NCBI GenBank assembly: GCA_002914845.1 | Contig: JXTC01000216.1 | Span: 249,262 to 313,261 of the forward strand | DNA: 64,000 bases | Reading direction: 5' to 3' | Source of the DNA: Trema orientale | Taxonomy: Eukaryota; Streptophyta; Magnoliopsida; Rosales; Cannabaceae | In this document: positions 26,175 through 39,038 of the stretch, piece by piece | How the letters are laid out: every line of letters begins with the position of its first letter | Position numbering within the stretch: position 1 is the stretch's first letter | The notes under the pieces: model-generated | Database searches by the model: none | Told to the model about the DNA's origin: nothing | What the model saw: the letters and a program-made list of their open reading frames with translations, nothing else | Translations under genes and position numbers: made by a program

Positions 26175-26920
26175 TTCTGTTCTTGATCCTGAAAATGGTG
26201 AACAGTCGCTATTTTGGAAATTTTAGCTGCCCTTTTGACCATCATTGCCGTATCACAGGGTTTTATTGAGTAGTACCTGAAATCAAGAAAAGGGTATTGA
26301 TACTCATCAAAGCTTAGACTGTTGGACATGACATTTTGGCGTAGTAAGTATTTATTTACGCACCTAAACGTGCTGACATGCTATAAAGCCGAACCCATAA
26401 CAAAGTTCAGTATTAAAAATTTAATACATCAAAATGGAGAATATTAAATATTTTATTTCTTTTTATTAGAAAAAGGTCACCTCAACGGACTAGGAAAGCA
26501 AGTAAAAGAATGAAGAAAACAATAACCACACTTTATGTCAACATAAAAAATAAGAAAAAAATTGAACACCACAAACGGACAAAGAAAATGAATCACAAGA
26601 AAACAAGGACACATAACCATACTTTTTTTAATTATATTTTTCTCTATCTCCCCCTCCCCCCTAATTATATCACATGGAAGATGGAACCATGCTTTGAATT
26701 TTTGAGAATTTTGATGAAGATGCGATGCGACTGTTGTTATTGGTGCCCTGACTCCTTATGCCAGGGCAACATGACCCAGTTGGCTTTTTATTTTATTATT
26801 TTTTTTGGGGAAAAAGTGAAAATCATACTCTTTCGTCGTAATTAGTAAAAATAAAGGTCTTTTAATATAAAAATTCCCTAAATTCCAAACAAATTAATAA
26901 AATTAATTGTGAACTTAATT
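26175..26920. other. Upstream region of gene C
   Basis: This is the 5' flank of gene C. No TATA element could be placed firmly. The 111-codon open frame near 26510-26845 is low-complexity and lysine-rich at its start, and I do not regard it as a gene. Confidence 0.35.
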
Positions 26921-27768
26921 TTTTTGTAACACCCTCTGAAGTCTCTAATATTAGTTCTGTTAAAAAGGAAAGGTGTATTTTTATTAATTTTTTTCTTTTT
27001 TTTATAGTTAAATTCTCATTTTTTTATTTGTGACTTTTAGGTTCTTATTCTTAAATTTTTGTTTCACGTTAATCTCTTTTAATCTTTTCTGTCCAAAACT
27101 ACAGTTAATTAGTATTTGCCCAAAATATGCTCATCTCAGGGGTAAAATTGAAAATAGTAGGAAATTATTATTTTTTTAAAAAACAATAATTAGGTTATTG
27201 TTTACATTCAAGAAGAATGTAAGAAATTGAAAAATTTTATATAATTCCAATATGGATCTACTGTGGTCCAAGTATTAATATATCCAGAAAAGAGGTATAC
27301 AAATATTTTGTCAATTTTATGTTTTTAGTTCTAATTTTATAGTACATATATTATCAAAATTTTATATGGTTTTAATATGGATTTATTTTGGTACAAGTAT
27401 TCGCATACTTCTCTTCTAGATGTATGAATACTTGGACTAAAATAGATCCATATTAAACCATATAAAATTTTTTAATTTCTTTCCTTTGTTTTGAACATAA
27501 ACGATAACCTAACATATTTTATAAAAAATAATAGTTTCTTTTTGTTTCCAATTTTACCTTGAGATGAGAATGTTTTAGGCAAATACTAGATAATGGCAAT
27601 TTTGGAAATAATAAATTAAAGAGGATTAACGTGAAATCAAAATTTAAGAATAAGGACCTAAAAATAACAAATAAAAGAATGAAGACTTAATTGTAAAAAA
27701 AAACTTATCACCTTTCTTTTCTAACAAAACTAATATTAGAGACTTCATGGGGTTTTGCTACAAAAAAA
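26921..27768. repeat. Long inverted repeat, arms of about 350-370 bp
   Basis: The left arm runs from about 26921 to 27300 and the right arm from about 27410 to 27768. Landmarks in the left arm are GAAGTCTCTAATATTAGTT, CACGTTAATC, ACTACAGTTAATTAGTATTTGCC and GGTCCAAGTATT. Their reverse complements occur in the same order in the right arm (for example AACTAATATTAGAGACTTC at about 27728). A short spacer repeats part of the inner arm. It is non-coding and probably a fold-back transposon. Confidence 0.8.
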
Positions 27769-28540
27769 TTTGACTTCAATGTTAATTTTACTAAATTGTT
27801 CCGAATTCAGAGGATTTTTGTATTAAAAAACCAAAAATAAAACTTAGTTATAAATTAACATACAAAAACATGCACTTATAATGACGAAGAGCCTACAATT
27901 TTTATTTTTGAATAAAAAGGTTTATAAAAAAGTTGAGAATGATAGTGTCAACCTCGCGTGATATATGAATTCTTCACGAGGTAAATTGCTCATCTCCCTC
28001 ACAAAGGGCCTACAATAAGCAAATACTAAAGATTACTTTGCTACAAAGAAAGAGAGGCAAAGCATTTGAACCAATAGTTTTGACAACTGAAATGTTTTAC
28101 TTCATGTTCATATGTAGGCGCAGCCAGATTTGATTCTATGGTCTTTTTTAATTTTTTTTCCTACTTAATTTAATGCTCCTGCTACTAGTGACTTGAGGTG
28201 GTATGACACGTGTCCCAACCACCAAGTGTCCAAGGGGTCCAGCATGAGTTGATATTTTCTTTCTTGATTTGTTTTATTTAAATTACTGGCTTTGCTTTGT
28301 CAAAACATTATTATGTACGCATACTGATAACCATGTCAAAGACCTTATTATGCAATTCAGCACGAACGTGATACACAACAGGGGCCATGTGTATTATTAA
28401 GGGAGGTGCCACGTTACCCATTTGCCACGTATGTTTTCTTTCCTTACAAAATTGATAAAAAAAATAAAAAAAAAGGAAATAAAGTCTCCTCCACCACCGT
28501 TTTCAAGTCAGTCCGTACCAATTTCCATTGAAATAGTAAG
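27769..28540. other. Intergenic with scattered ACGT-core boxes
   Basis: No gene was seen. A palindromic GACACGTGTC (G-box/ABRE core CACGTG at 28207-28212) and two further CCACGT cores near 28410-28432 lie here. They are far from any gene start in this window, so a regulatory role is unsupported. Confidence 0.35.
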
Positions 28541-30230
28541 TGTTAGGGTTTGTGTCCTAAAAGTATGTATATTTTAGATATTTACTAAATTAATAAAATG
28601 ACATTTTTTCTATTTGAATTTGTGCATAATTTGTTGTCTTTAAATATCAGAAAAATCCTTAGTTTATTTATGTGACCACAAATTTAGTATATAAGTATTA
28701 TATATATGAGGATTAAATTTATTAATAATAAATTAAATATAGTCCGTAATAATTAATTAAAGTTTGAGATCTTTAATTAAATATTATTAGTACGGTCTAT
28801 TAACATTAAAAATATAATAGTCTTATCCGGACTATTGATGTGTTGACATCACAATGGAGGTACTTTATATAATTCGATTGTATAGGACTGGACTAGATAT
28901 GATTTGAATCTCACATAAATTCCGTTAACTGTTGAGAGTTCAAATAATGTCACCAGATGATCATATGTAAATCAATCTTAATCTTGAGTAGTTATAAACT
29001 CCTATTTATAACATTATGTTCTTTAACATACTTGTTAAAGGTTTGTTTCCTAAACAAACCGAAATACCTGTATCTTGGGAGCATAATGAGATGAGTAACT
29101 GGGAATGTAACTTACAGATATGAAATCCATTCCTTCCATTAGGAAGCTAGAAAGATGATTCCCTTGTGTATTGATTCAGGACTTGAACAGTTTGAGTACT
29201 CAATTTACAATGGATTTATAAATTAATTGTTCATTAGAGAATCAATGGTACACAAGGATAAAGATGTAATTGGAGAGATAAACGGAACATGACCTAGCTC
29301 CAATTATGAATTGTCTATGGATGATTGAACTACATGTAATGATTAAATCGATGGACTGCTCGCTGTTTTCTGAGTAAATTAATTATATAATTTGAAGAGT
29401 GCAATTCCAGATTTTTAGTGGAGTAATACTGGAATTAATAAATTAGACAAATTAATTTAAAAATTTAATTAACTGTCATAATTTATTGGAGCTTGAATTG
29501 CAGGTCTATAGGTCCCCAATTCCACCTCTTACGAATACTGTATTGGATATTACATTATTTTTCTTACTGCACACTTTGTCTAGATAAATAGTTTATCTAT
29601 ATGTAATTAATAATTGTTATTAATTAATTAATTAATTAATTTAAATTTATGGAGGAATATAATTTGTTTAAATTTTGAATTTAAAAATATCTAATTATCA
29701 GATAATTTGATAAATAAAAATTGAGAAACTGACTAAATTTTTCTTATTTAGATATATATATATATATTAATTAATTAGATTAATTAATTTAAATATATAT
29801 ATATATACTTTACGTTTGAAAACCAAAAGTTACGGTAAAATAAAGAAAAAAAAAGGTTATATATATATATGTTAATTAATACGATTAATTAATTAATTTA
29901 TTAAATAGTTTAATGTATATATATATGATGAAACCCTACCTGAAATACCCTACGTATTATTTTCTACAGAGCCTCTATAAACTAGAGAGAAAAAAAGAGA
30001 GTCTTCCTATTCTCTGTAAAACAAACTCTTGTAATCTCATGTGTTGAGAATATTGCAAGGGCCTAAAGTGAGATTTTAAAGAAATTGTACGCAACGCTCA
30101 CACGTTCATCCAGTTGTGCTTGAGGCTTGAATTAGAAGATCGTGGTTTAGAAGAAAGAAAAGCTAGGATCCGTTGATAGGCTACAAGAAGTATTAGATCT
30201 ATTCTTTTGTAAATTCCAATTTGCTATGCA
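28541..30230 (+). mobile_element. Probable Copia-like LTR (solo or fragment)
   Basis: The stretch begins TGTTAGGGTTTGTGTCC, a start I associate with plant Ty1/Copia LTRs. It has a promoter-like CCTCTATAAACTAGAGAG near 29970, and ends near GCTATGCA just before the Gypsy-like LTR. No internal coding region or second LTR was found, and the flanks (GTAAG and TTAAT) do not match as a target duplication. The end point and superfamily are therefore tentative. Confidence 0.45.
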
Positions 30231-30845
30231 TTAATTGTCATGCTCCACATCTGAGGACGTGCGCCACATACCCATAAGGCAAAGCCCCATAGGCATGCAA
30301 GGTATCTTTCTATAAACTAATATAATTAAGAATATTTAATCTCCAATAAATATCAATGTGTAATATAAAATTCAACAACTCTTATAAAGTCTCCAAATAT
30401 TCAAAATAAATACTATATAATAGAAACTACAATCCAATAAATTCAAGATGATCAACCTTCCAAGTCTTTATATTTTCTCAATCAAGATGAAGAAATTCCT
30501 CTCTTTGAACCATGCACCTCAATTACTACTAAATAAGTTCTTCCTTAGTCATACCTCTTAACTGATGATCTTTAAAAGCTGAGAGGGAAAAATAAAAGAG
30601 TGAGCTAGAAGCCAAGTAATTAATCAGTAATCTTATCTAGTTGGATCAAGCATATGTAAACCAAAATCATTAACAAATATTTTTCAGAACAAATTTGGTT
30701 TCAGAAATCAATACTTTGAAAATACTCAAATCAAGTCATTTAGTAAACAATTTCGCAAAACAAGAAATAAGTTTCCAAATCTGTCTTTTCGAATCCCTTT
30801 TAATGAATAAAAATTTTAATTTTATTTCTCCCCAGTTTCTGGTAA

Positions 30846-31095
30846 CTATGGCCACACTTAACCCCTGTGACTAGGTCCGAATCTGCCACAAATAACCCCT
30901 GTAATCGGGTCCGAATCTGCGATAAATAACCACTGTAGCTGGTCCGAATCTACCACAAATAACCACTGTATCCGGGTCTGAATCTACTATAGATAACCCC
31001 TGTAGGCAGGTACGAATCATGAATCTACTTCATTTAACCCTGCAGCTAGGTCAGTACTGTCCACATATAACCCCTGTGGATTGGGTCCACGTGCA
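30846..31095 (+). repeat. Degenerate ~33-bp tandem array inside the LTR
   Basis: About seven diverged units share the pattern AACCCCTGTAG..GGTCCGAATCTACCACAAAT. Equivalent arrays sit in the related LTR copies at about 36095-36310, 39195-39365 and 60515-60690. It is part of the LTR, not a separate element. Confidence 0.75.
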
Positions 31096-32504
31096 TAGTC
31101 ACTTAAGAGAGTTTCAAAACACTTATTTACAATAACAAATCACAAACAATTCTACTTTCATCTCATTATAACATTGTTGTCATTCCAAAATAATTTTCTT
31201 ATAATCACGTTCAATAGTAATTCATGTACTTGATCCATAATTTAGTACAAAATATAGAATCATACTATTTTTCACAAAAATCACGTTATTTCAATAAAAC
31301 AGATTTCTTTCACTAAATAGTCTTACTACCAAAATATATTTTTACTTGAAATCATATTTTAAAGAATATACTTGTAAAAATGATTCTATTATAAGTAATA
31401 AAAAAATAAAAATATTTAGCTTTTGGACGAGGAAAACTACTAGAAAAAATCAAAGGTTACTTACCTCGTTCGCTTTGCCTACTTAACCAAAATGATCAAC
31501 ATAACCTCTCAAATACCTATTATCATACAAATCATATATAAGTATCAAAACAATAAAATTATACTCTAATTACACTAAAAGTATTGACTATTTGCTGCCC
31601 ATGCATCTTCTATAATCAACTGCATAGCTATTCCCAATAATGTCAATTTTTTACGATTCATAACAATTCTAACATCTCTATAAAAATTACCAAACTTAGA
31701 GTACATGTTCTACAAGTCGTGGGATCCTAAAAGTACTAAGAATGTGGCTATAAGGTCCATAGGTAAGCCTCGCACAGTCGGACAAGCCACAGCCACATTT
31801 TGCTACAAGTACCGAAAGTTTCAGATTTTTTCTAGATTCGTAGTACTCATTTCAATTGGCTATAACTCTCTAGTTATAAGTCCGTTTTTGATAAATTATA
31901 TACCTTTGGAAAAATAATTCGATAAGCTTTCCAACCATATAAAATATGACCCAATCAGATTAGTAAAAGTCCCTGAAAAGCTAGTCGAAGTCTCTGTTAC
32001 GTTTTTTTTATATCTTAGCTCAAAACTCAAAAATTCATAACTTTCTATTTACCTAACCAAATTACTTAAAATTTGTCTTGTTTCAATCCTATTATCAATA
32101 GGCTTCATTTTCTATCAGATTCATCCTAATAGTTTATAAATTATTTATGGGTAAATTAAAACCCTAATCCTAGACATGCAATTCCAATCCCCAAAAATCT
32201 AATTAGTGCATGTAGACTCAATAGATTACAGTTAATTACCTTAATATTCGAATGAATTGAATCCTCTTCTTGCTTTTCATTCTTCCTTGAAATTATGTGG
32301 CTACCTTTCTGCCTTTTTCATAAAGCGTACGTATAAAACTGAGCAGATTATTAGTCTTAGAGTTTCTTAAAGGATCTCTAATAGAATTACCAATATGTCC
32401 CCAAATAATATCTATTAATCAAGGGCTATTTTGTCTTTTCTTTTATCTTTATATTATTTATTTAATACAAATAAACCTTTTTTTTTTTAATACGGGATGT
32501 CACA

Positions 32505-35491
32505 TTCTCCCCCTCTAAAAAAAATTTAGTCCTCTAAACTTTAAAGTCACGTATTCTCTAAAGAACAAAATATTAATAGATATAGACACTCCTAGGAAGT
32601 CCCAAAATCTGGATAAAACTATAATCATCACTTACTAAATTTAAACGATCTTTCTATCAATATAATACGACCTTGAGAATGTGAATTTTATTTTAATTTG
32701 AGTGATTGAAACATCAAAAGATATCATCGCTTTTAAAACTTATCTATCGATAATTCCACACTATTTCTCGTTCATTGTGATAGCTCCTCCTTTACACTTT
32801 CACCCAAAAAGAGAATAACATGATGACTCAAACTTTTCTTTGTACTAACAAAACTAATAGGAATTTTTAATAATTAAAAATTCCTTAAACCTTTAGTACC
32901 TCTTTCGATCGCATGCCTGTAATGCTAAGAATACACTTCTATTTCTTTGTCAATACTTCATATATAGCTACTCTAATACTAGATCGAAACCACAACTATA
33001 TACAAATATTACCAAGAGTACTGTTTTCTTTCACAACCTTTGAAACATTCTTCAATATATCCTCAGTGGTCTATATATACATATATACTTTTTTTTTTTT
33101 TGACAATCTTTTTATTTCAAATCAATATTGTAAAGCTCTAATAAATCTAATTCAATTTCTAAAATCACGTGTAAGGTCTTATAAAGTTTAGATACAATAT
33201 GATATCTTTATTATAAATAACCACAAGAATCTTCTTTAGTCTCATTCCCTCTACCTTTTATCTTCAATAAGCTAAAGTATCAAAACTAAATCCAATCACC
33301 CAAGCTTACATCAAATTCAAATACTATGCTTATAATCAAATTACGTAGAAAATCTCAATGTTCACTCAAATAACCATAAAGATCGAAACTTAATAATCGG
33401 TTAAGGATATAAGCCAAGTCTAATTGCTAAAATATGAGTGTACTTAGTCAAATAATACACTATATAACTAATACTTTATAATTTGAGTAATCCTTGATAA
33501 TCTTGTTATAAAATTCCACTACCATATTATCTTTCTCATATAGTGTATCAAAAGTTTTCAACCTTCGTGTTTATGGTCCTTAATCACTTTCCCATAGACT
33601 AAACACTAAGAAATATGCTAAGTGATTTCTTTCATGTACTAATCCTCAAAATTTTCTTAGGCCTTTATCTTAATACCTCTAGGATTTCTAATGTCTTAAA
33701 TTACGATTTTCGCAAAAAAAAAAAAAAAAAAAAATCTTCTACAAATAAGCGAGGTCAATAGAACCACAAATATGAATATTTCTTCATAAACCACATAAAT
33801 CATAAAAATCAAATAATTTATCAATCTTAAAAATATTGATCGACTTACATATTCCACTACATAATTGATCGACTTACATACTCCACTACATAAACTGTTT
33901 TGACCATTTGTTTTATAATCATAATTTTTATTTTTTTTCCATCACCGATAATAGTCGGGTTCCTAATAGTAAAACACTAAGTTTTCTAAAAACTCTTATC
34001 TTGTAATTCTTCTAGTTGCTTATCAAATAAGTAATCTCTAATTCTGTTTGTGTAATCTAATACGAATTTCTAGAGAGGAGTAATACCAAAAATTATCAAT
34101 ATAAAGATCACTTTTCCTTATATGGTGGATACCAGACTAATAATTGTAAACTCATTCAGAATAACTATATCTTCCAATTTTAACTCTACAATTCGGTACT
34201 CGTAACCACATCTAAATTATCCTTTCACCACATATTGACTTTTGCTTAGCTTTTAAAATAAATATTATTAAGGTAACATCATCTCAAAATTATCCAGTCG
34301 TATAAGTAATTAAGGCTCTATAATTTTTTTTTTCCCAGGTAATATCATTCTCCAAATCAGTCCACTATTAGTTTTTTAAAATATCGCTCTCTAAATTATT
34401 ATTCTACCTATAAGTCGTTAATGCCTATATTTCAATCATATCATCACCAATATTTATAGAATAACTCATAATAAGGCCTTTAACAAAACTAACCTATTTA
34501 TCCTCAATCCTCTAGTAACAATAACATGTATTCTCATCAGTTAACACAAGCATATAAATTGACATTTCTTATATCATCTCTTTGTCCTTTATCATCATGG
34601 AAACTAGTTATTCAATAAACTTAATATACTCAATGTTTCATTATATGTTCTAGCTCATAGCACAAATAATTTCACTTTCTAAAAGAATTTGAAATTTTTT
34701 CTCTCCATTATTCCATTAACCAATAATCCTAAATAAACATATCTTTCCCACATTGACATCATAACTAGGTAATCTTTATTCTATAAATCCCTTACAATGA
34801 TAATATAAGATTAACAGCTCCTCAGAATAACCACATAATTTCTTAGGAACTAAATAATTTTCTTCTCTAATAATTAACTTAGACTTTATTTTTTAAATGG
34901 GGTTAAAAACACTAAGATTCAGCTCAAGAGAAAGTAGAAGAAGATAGCAAGTAGGCACATAAAATTTTAATATCAACTCCAAAATGAGACTCAATAACTT
35001 GACAACTATCCAATATCAATAATAAGATAAGAGGATTCCAATACCCTAGGTCCATTAATCAAATACAAAAGGAAACTAATATCAAAAGTACTAAATACTA
35101 GAAACCTCAATATTCAACTAATAGATCTTAATAATCAAAACCTAATGAGAGTACTCAACTTTAAACGATCCCAAAAAGTCCATGTTCATTTTTTAAACGA
35201 TACTAAAAGTCCATGTAATGTATATGATCACCAACTATGAAGATCAAACTAAGTGTTCCATCAATAACAAAATTTAAGAATGCGAACTTAACCTTCTTTA
35301 ATGCCCGAAAGACCAAAGTAATAAACTTAACAAATTTAAACCAATCACTAACTCAAATGAATCTTCAAACAATAATAGAAGTTAAGTCAAACTCAAATGA
35401 TCTTAACTTAGTTACAGTGATATTCTAAACCTCATAAGATTGACTTATTACGATCCAAATTATCAAACTTATCCTAATCATTGATATAACT
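32505..35491. other. Internal, non-coding part of the Gypsy-like element
   Basis: Very AT-rich, with an A-run near 33714-33734. No retrotransposon protein motif (protease, reverse transcriptase, integrase) could be read on either strand. It is either a non-autonomous internal region or a heavily mutated one. Confidence 0.45.
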
Positions 35492-37155
35492 TGTCACGCC
35501 CCACACCCGAGGACGTGTGCCGCATAAGGCAAAGCCCCATAGGCATGCAAGGCATCTTTCTATAAATCAATATAATTAAGAATATTTAATCTCCAATAAA
35601 TATCGACGTATAATATAAAATTCAACAACTTTTATAAAGTCTTCAAATATTCAAAATAAACACCATATAATAGAAACTATAATCCAATAAATTCAAGATG
35701 ATCAACCTTCCAAGTCTTTATATTTTCTTAAAAAAGAAGAAATTCCTCTCTTTGAACCATGCACCTCAATTACTACTAAATAAGTTCTCTCTTAGTCATA
35801 CCTCTTAACTGATGATCTTTAAAACCTGGGAGGGAAAAATAAAAGGGTGAGCTAGAAGCCCAGTAAGTAACCAACAACCTTATCTAGTTAGATCAAGTAT
35901 ATGTAAACCAAAATCATTAACAAATATTTTTCAGAACAAATTTAGTTTCAAAAATCAATACTTTGAAAATACTCAAATCAAGTCGTTTAGTAAACAATTT
36001 CACAAAACAAGAAATAAGTTTTAAAATCTGTCTTTTCGAATCCCTTTTAGTTAATAAGAATTTCAATTTTACTTCTCCCCAGTTTTTGGCGACTATGGCC
36101 ACACTTACTCCCTGTGACTAGGTCCGAATCTGCCACAGATAACCCCTATAGTCAGGTCCGAATCTGTCACAAATAACCCCTATAGCCGGGTCCAAATCTA
36201 CAACAGATAACCCCTATAGCTGGGTACGAATCACGAATCTACTATATTTAACCCTACAGCTAGGTCAGTACTATCCACATATAACCTCTGTGGATTGGGT
36301 CCACGTGCATAATCACTTAAGAGAGTTTCAAAATACTTATTTACAATAACAAATCATAAACAATTTTACTTTCATCTCATTATAGCATTGTAGTCATTCT
36401 AAAATAATTTTCTTGTAATCACGTTCAATAGTAATTCATATACTTGATCCATAATTTAGTACAAAATATAGAATCATACTATTTTTCACAAAAATCACGT
36501 TATTTCAATAAAACAGATTTCTTTCACTAAATAGTCTTACTACCAAAATATATTTTTACTTCAAATCATATTTTAAAGAAAATATTTGTAAACATGATTC
36601 TATTAGAAGTAATAAAATAATAAAAATATTTAGATTTTGGACGAGGAAAACTACTAAAAAAGATCAAATATTACTTAACTCGTTCGCTTTGCCTATTTAA
36701 TCAAAATAATCAACATAACCTCTCAAATACCTATTATCATACAAATCATATATAAGTATCAGAACAATAAAATCATACTCTAATTACACTAAAAGTATTG
36801 ACTACTTGCTGCCCATGTATCTTCTATAATCAACTCCATAGCTATTTCTAATAATGTCAATTTCTTACGATTCATAGCGATTCTAACATCTCTCCAAAAA
36901 TTACCAAACTTAGAGTATATGTTCTACAAGTCATGGGGTCTTAAAAGTACTAAGAATGTGGTTATAAAGTTCATAAATAAGCCCCGCACAGTCGTACAAG
37001 CCACAGCCACGTTTTACTAAAAGTACCCAAAGTTTCAGATTTTTTCCAGATTCGTAGTACTCACTTCAATTGGCTATAACTCTCTAGTTATAAGTCCGTT
37101 TTTGACAAATTATGTACCATTGGAAAGATAATTCGATAAGCTTTCCAATCGTACT

Positions 37156-37537
37156 AATTCGATATGCCTTATTCTTTCAAAAAATGTTGTTTTTGTTTTT
37201 ATTCGTTTTTATATATATATATATTTATTTTTGTGTCAGAGTAACTGTATTTTTCATTATGACACAATGCATGAACAGAATTAAAATATTACAGAAAAGA
37301 AACAAAGTTTCTTCCTTACATTTTCTCATCTCACTTTAGTTTTTGCAACATATTTAAAACTGATTTTGGAGTTCTTTTCTTGCTTATGATAGCCAAAAAC
37401 AACAATTAAGAACTTTTAATGGAAAAAAGAAGAAGCTAGTTGAATATTGCTATCTAAGCCTGAAAGAAAAAGAATTCAATCCACATTGACAATTAAATGG
37501 TTTAACCAAATAATGTTGGGTACTATACATGATAAAT
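37156..37537. other. 3' flank of gene D
   Basis: The Gypsy-like LTR homology stops near 37150, and sequence related to the 3' flank of the 48.8-kb relic begins further on (AAGAAGAAGCTAGTT near 37429 and again near 48769). This shows that gene D and the relic share ancestry beyond their coding parts. A TA-rich run lies near 37210-37225. Confidence 0.5.
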
Positions 37538-38281
37538 CTATCTACCACTTGGCATAGTGATAGTAAATGCATTTTCTGTGTGAGATTTTGCACTCTTCGA
37601 TGCTAAGCACTCATCACTTGAAGCCCTTTCTGTGTAGAAACCAGGTTGTTTTGGGTTCATCCAATATGGCTTCTTCATTTTCCAACATGAAAACCACGGA
37701 GGACATGAATGGTCTGTCCTGTGGGAACTTTTGGACACACAACAAACCCACTTGAATGCATTTCAGTACTTGAGCTTCGACGCATGAGTCTTTCTGTCAT
37801 GCCCCATATCCACGGACGTGCGCCGCATACCCCTATAAGGTAAAACCTTATAAAGATGCAAGGCATCTATCTACAATTCACAAAAATAAAGAATAATTAA
37901 ACTCCAATAAATACCACTAAATCATGTACAACCCAACAATTCTATTAAGTTTCTAAATATTAAAAATTAACTAAAAAAAATACATACTGTAATATAACAA
38001 ATTTGTGCTAATTGATCTTTTCAGTCTTTATATTTTCCCAATAAAAATGAATGACTTTCTATCTTTCATTCATGAACTCAAATGCATCCCAATTACCTAG
38101 ATAAGTTTTCCCTTAGTGAACCTCTTAACTGACGGTATTTCATACCTGAGAGGAAAAAATGAAAGGGTGAGCTCGACAGCTCAGTAAGTAACCAGTAACC
38201 TTAGCTAGCTGGATCAAGAAATATATCCTTTGGAAAGGTTAAATAACACATTTCAAAACAAAATCAATTTCAAAATATAAT

Positions 38282-39038
38282 GGCTCCGTTTGTTTCAACC
38301 ATTCCATTCCATTGGAATGGAAAATCCATTTGAATGTGTGTTTGTTTCAACAATTCAGTTTTTCTATTCAAATGATTTTTTAGAATGTGTGTTTGTTTCA
38401 ACAATTCAGTTTTTACATTCAAATGGTCCATCCAAAAAGTTAACCATTGGAATGGTTTTTTTTAGGGCTGGCAATTTGAACACGACCCGCTAACACGACT
38501 CGAAACCCGCACATTTAGTTGACACGCTTGACACGAAATTGACCCGAATTAACACGATTACTTAATTTTTTATCAAAATATATTATAAAATATTAAGTAA
38601 CAACTCCATAAAAAATATTTTTTAATAAATTTCTTGTGATTTAAATGAAAAATAATACACTAATGAGCTAATTTACCTTAGTAAAGTAAAACTGGAGTGA
38701 AAAAATCAAGTAAATGAATAATTATAATGTTTAGAAGTATTGTAACACGTCAGTCTGACTGACGTTTTCATTAAACAGGTAACTCGCAGGTAACACGAAA
38801 CCCGCACGACATTAAATGGGTCGACACGAATAACACGAATTGCCAGCCCTAGTTTTTTTGTATCTTGAATGAGAATAGAGGGGAGGAGGTATTTTTGAAT
38901 GGTCCATTCCAATGCTCCCATTCTAATTACAACACATTCCACTATTTTTTCCATTCAAATATCTCCCATTCCAATTATAACACATTCTACAATTTCTATT
39001 CAAATACACCCATTCAAATAGGCAAACCAAACAGACCC
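38282..39038. mobile_element. MITE nested in the solo LTR
   Basis: The left end GGCTCCGTTTGTTTCAAC and the reverse-complemented right end GGGTCTGTTTGGTTTGCC are imperfect TIRs. The flanks are AAT on both sides (38279-38281, 39039-39041). The related LTR at 59.9-61.5 kb shows the empty site with a single AAT at this point, confirming a 3-bp duplication. End sequence and 3-bp duplication suggest a PIF/Harbinger-like MITE. It contains a 52-54-bp tandem duplication near 38333-38430. Confidence 0.78.
38464..38850. mobile_element. Second MITE nested within the first
   Basis: Perfect inverted ends AGGGCTGGCAATT and AATTGCCAGCCCT enclose about 387 bases. Subterminal copies of AACACGA and GAAACCCGCAC are mirrored. 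The flanks are T-runs, so the target duplication cannot be defined. This is a common plant MITE end type; the superfamily is not assigned. Confidence 0.75.

Larger units (their letters stand above)
30236..37150 (-). mobile_element. Ty3/Gypsy-like LTR element without recognisable coding region
   Basis: Two LTR copies in direct orientation surround about 3 kb. The first (30236-32504, about 2.27 kb) is complete; the second (35492 to about 37150) lacks its last 0.6 kb. Read on the minus strand the LTR starts TGTGACATCCCGTA and ends in GTGACA or ATGACA. Next to it lies a purine tract, AGAGGGGGAGAA (plus-strand 32505-32516), exactly where a polypurine tract belongs. Beyond the other LTR, TTATATCAATG could be a decayed primer-binding site. 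The long LTR and TGTGACATCCC start suit Ty3/Gypsy, perhaps a Tekay/Del-type element; I cannot confirm this without protein domains. The region from 32505 to 35491 shows no gag or pol remnant. Confidence 0.75.

Noticed and set aside
26510..26845. 111-codon plus-strand open frame upstream of gene C
   Set aside because: Lysine-rich, low-complexity start and no domain; more likely chance in AT-rich sequence.
28207..28212. Palindromic CACGTG G-box as a promoter element
   Set aside because: No gene start lies within several kilobases, so no regulatory target can be named.
30846..31095. Regular ~33-bp repeats that could be mistaken for a CRISPR-like array
   Set aside because: The units are contiguous and diverged, without unique spacers, recur in every LTR copy, and the context is a plant genome.
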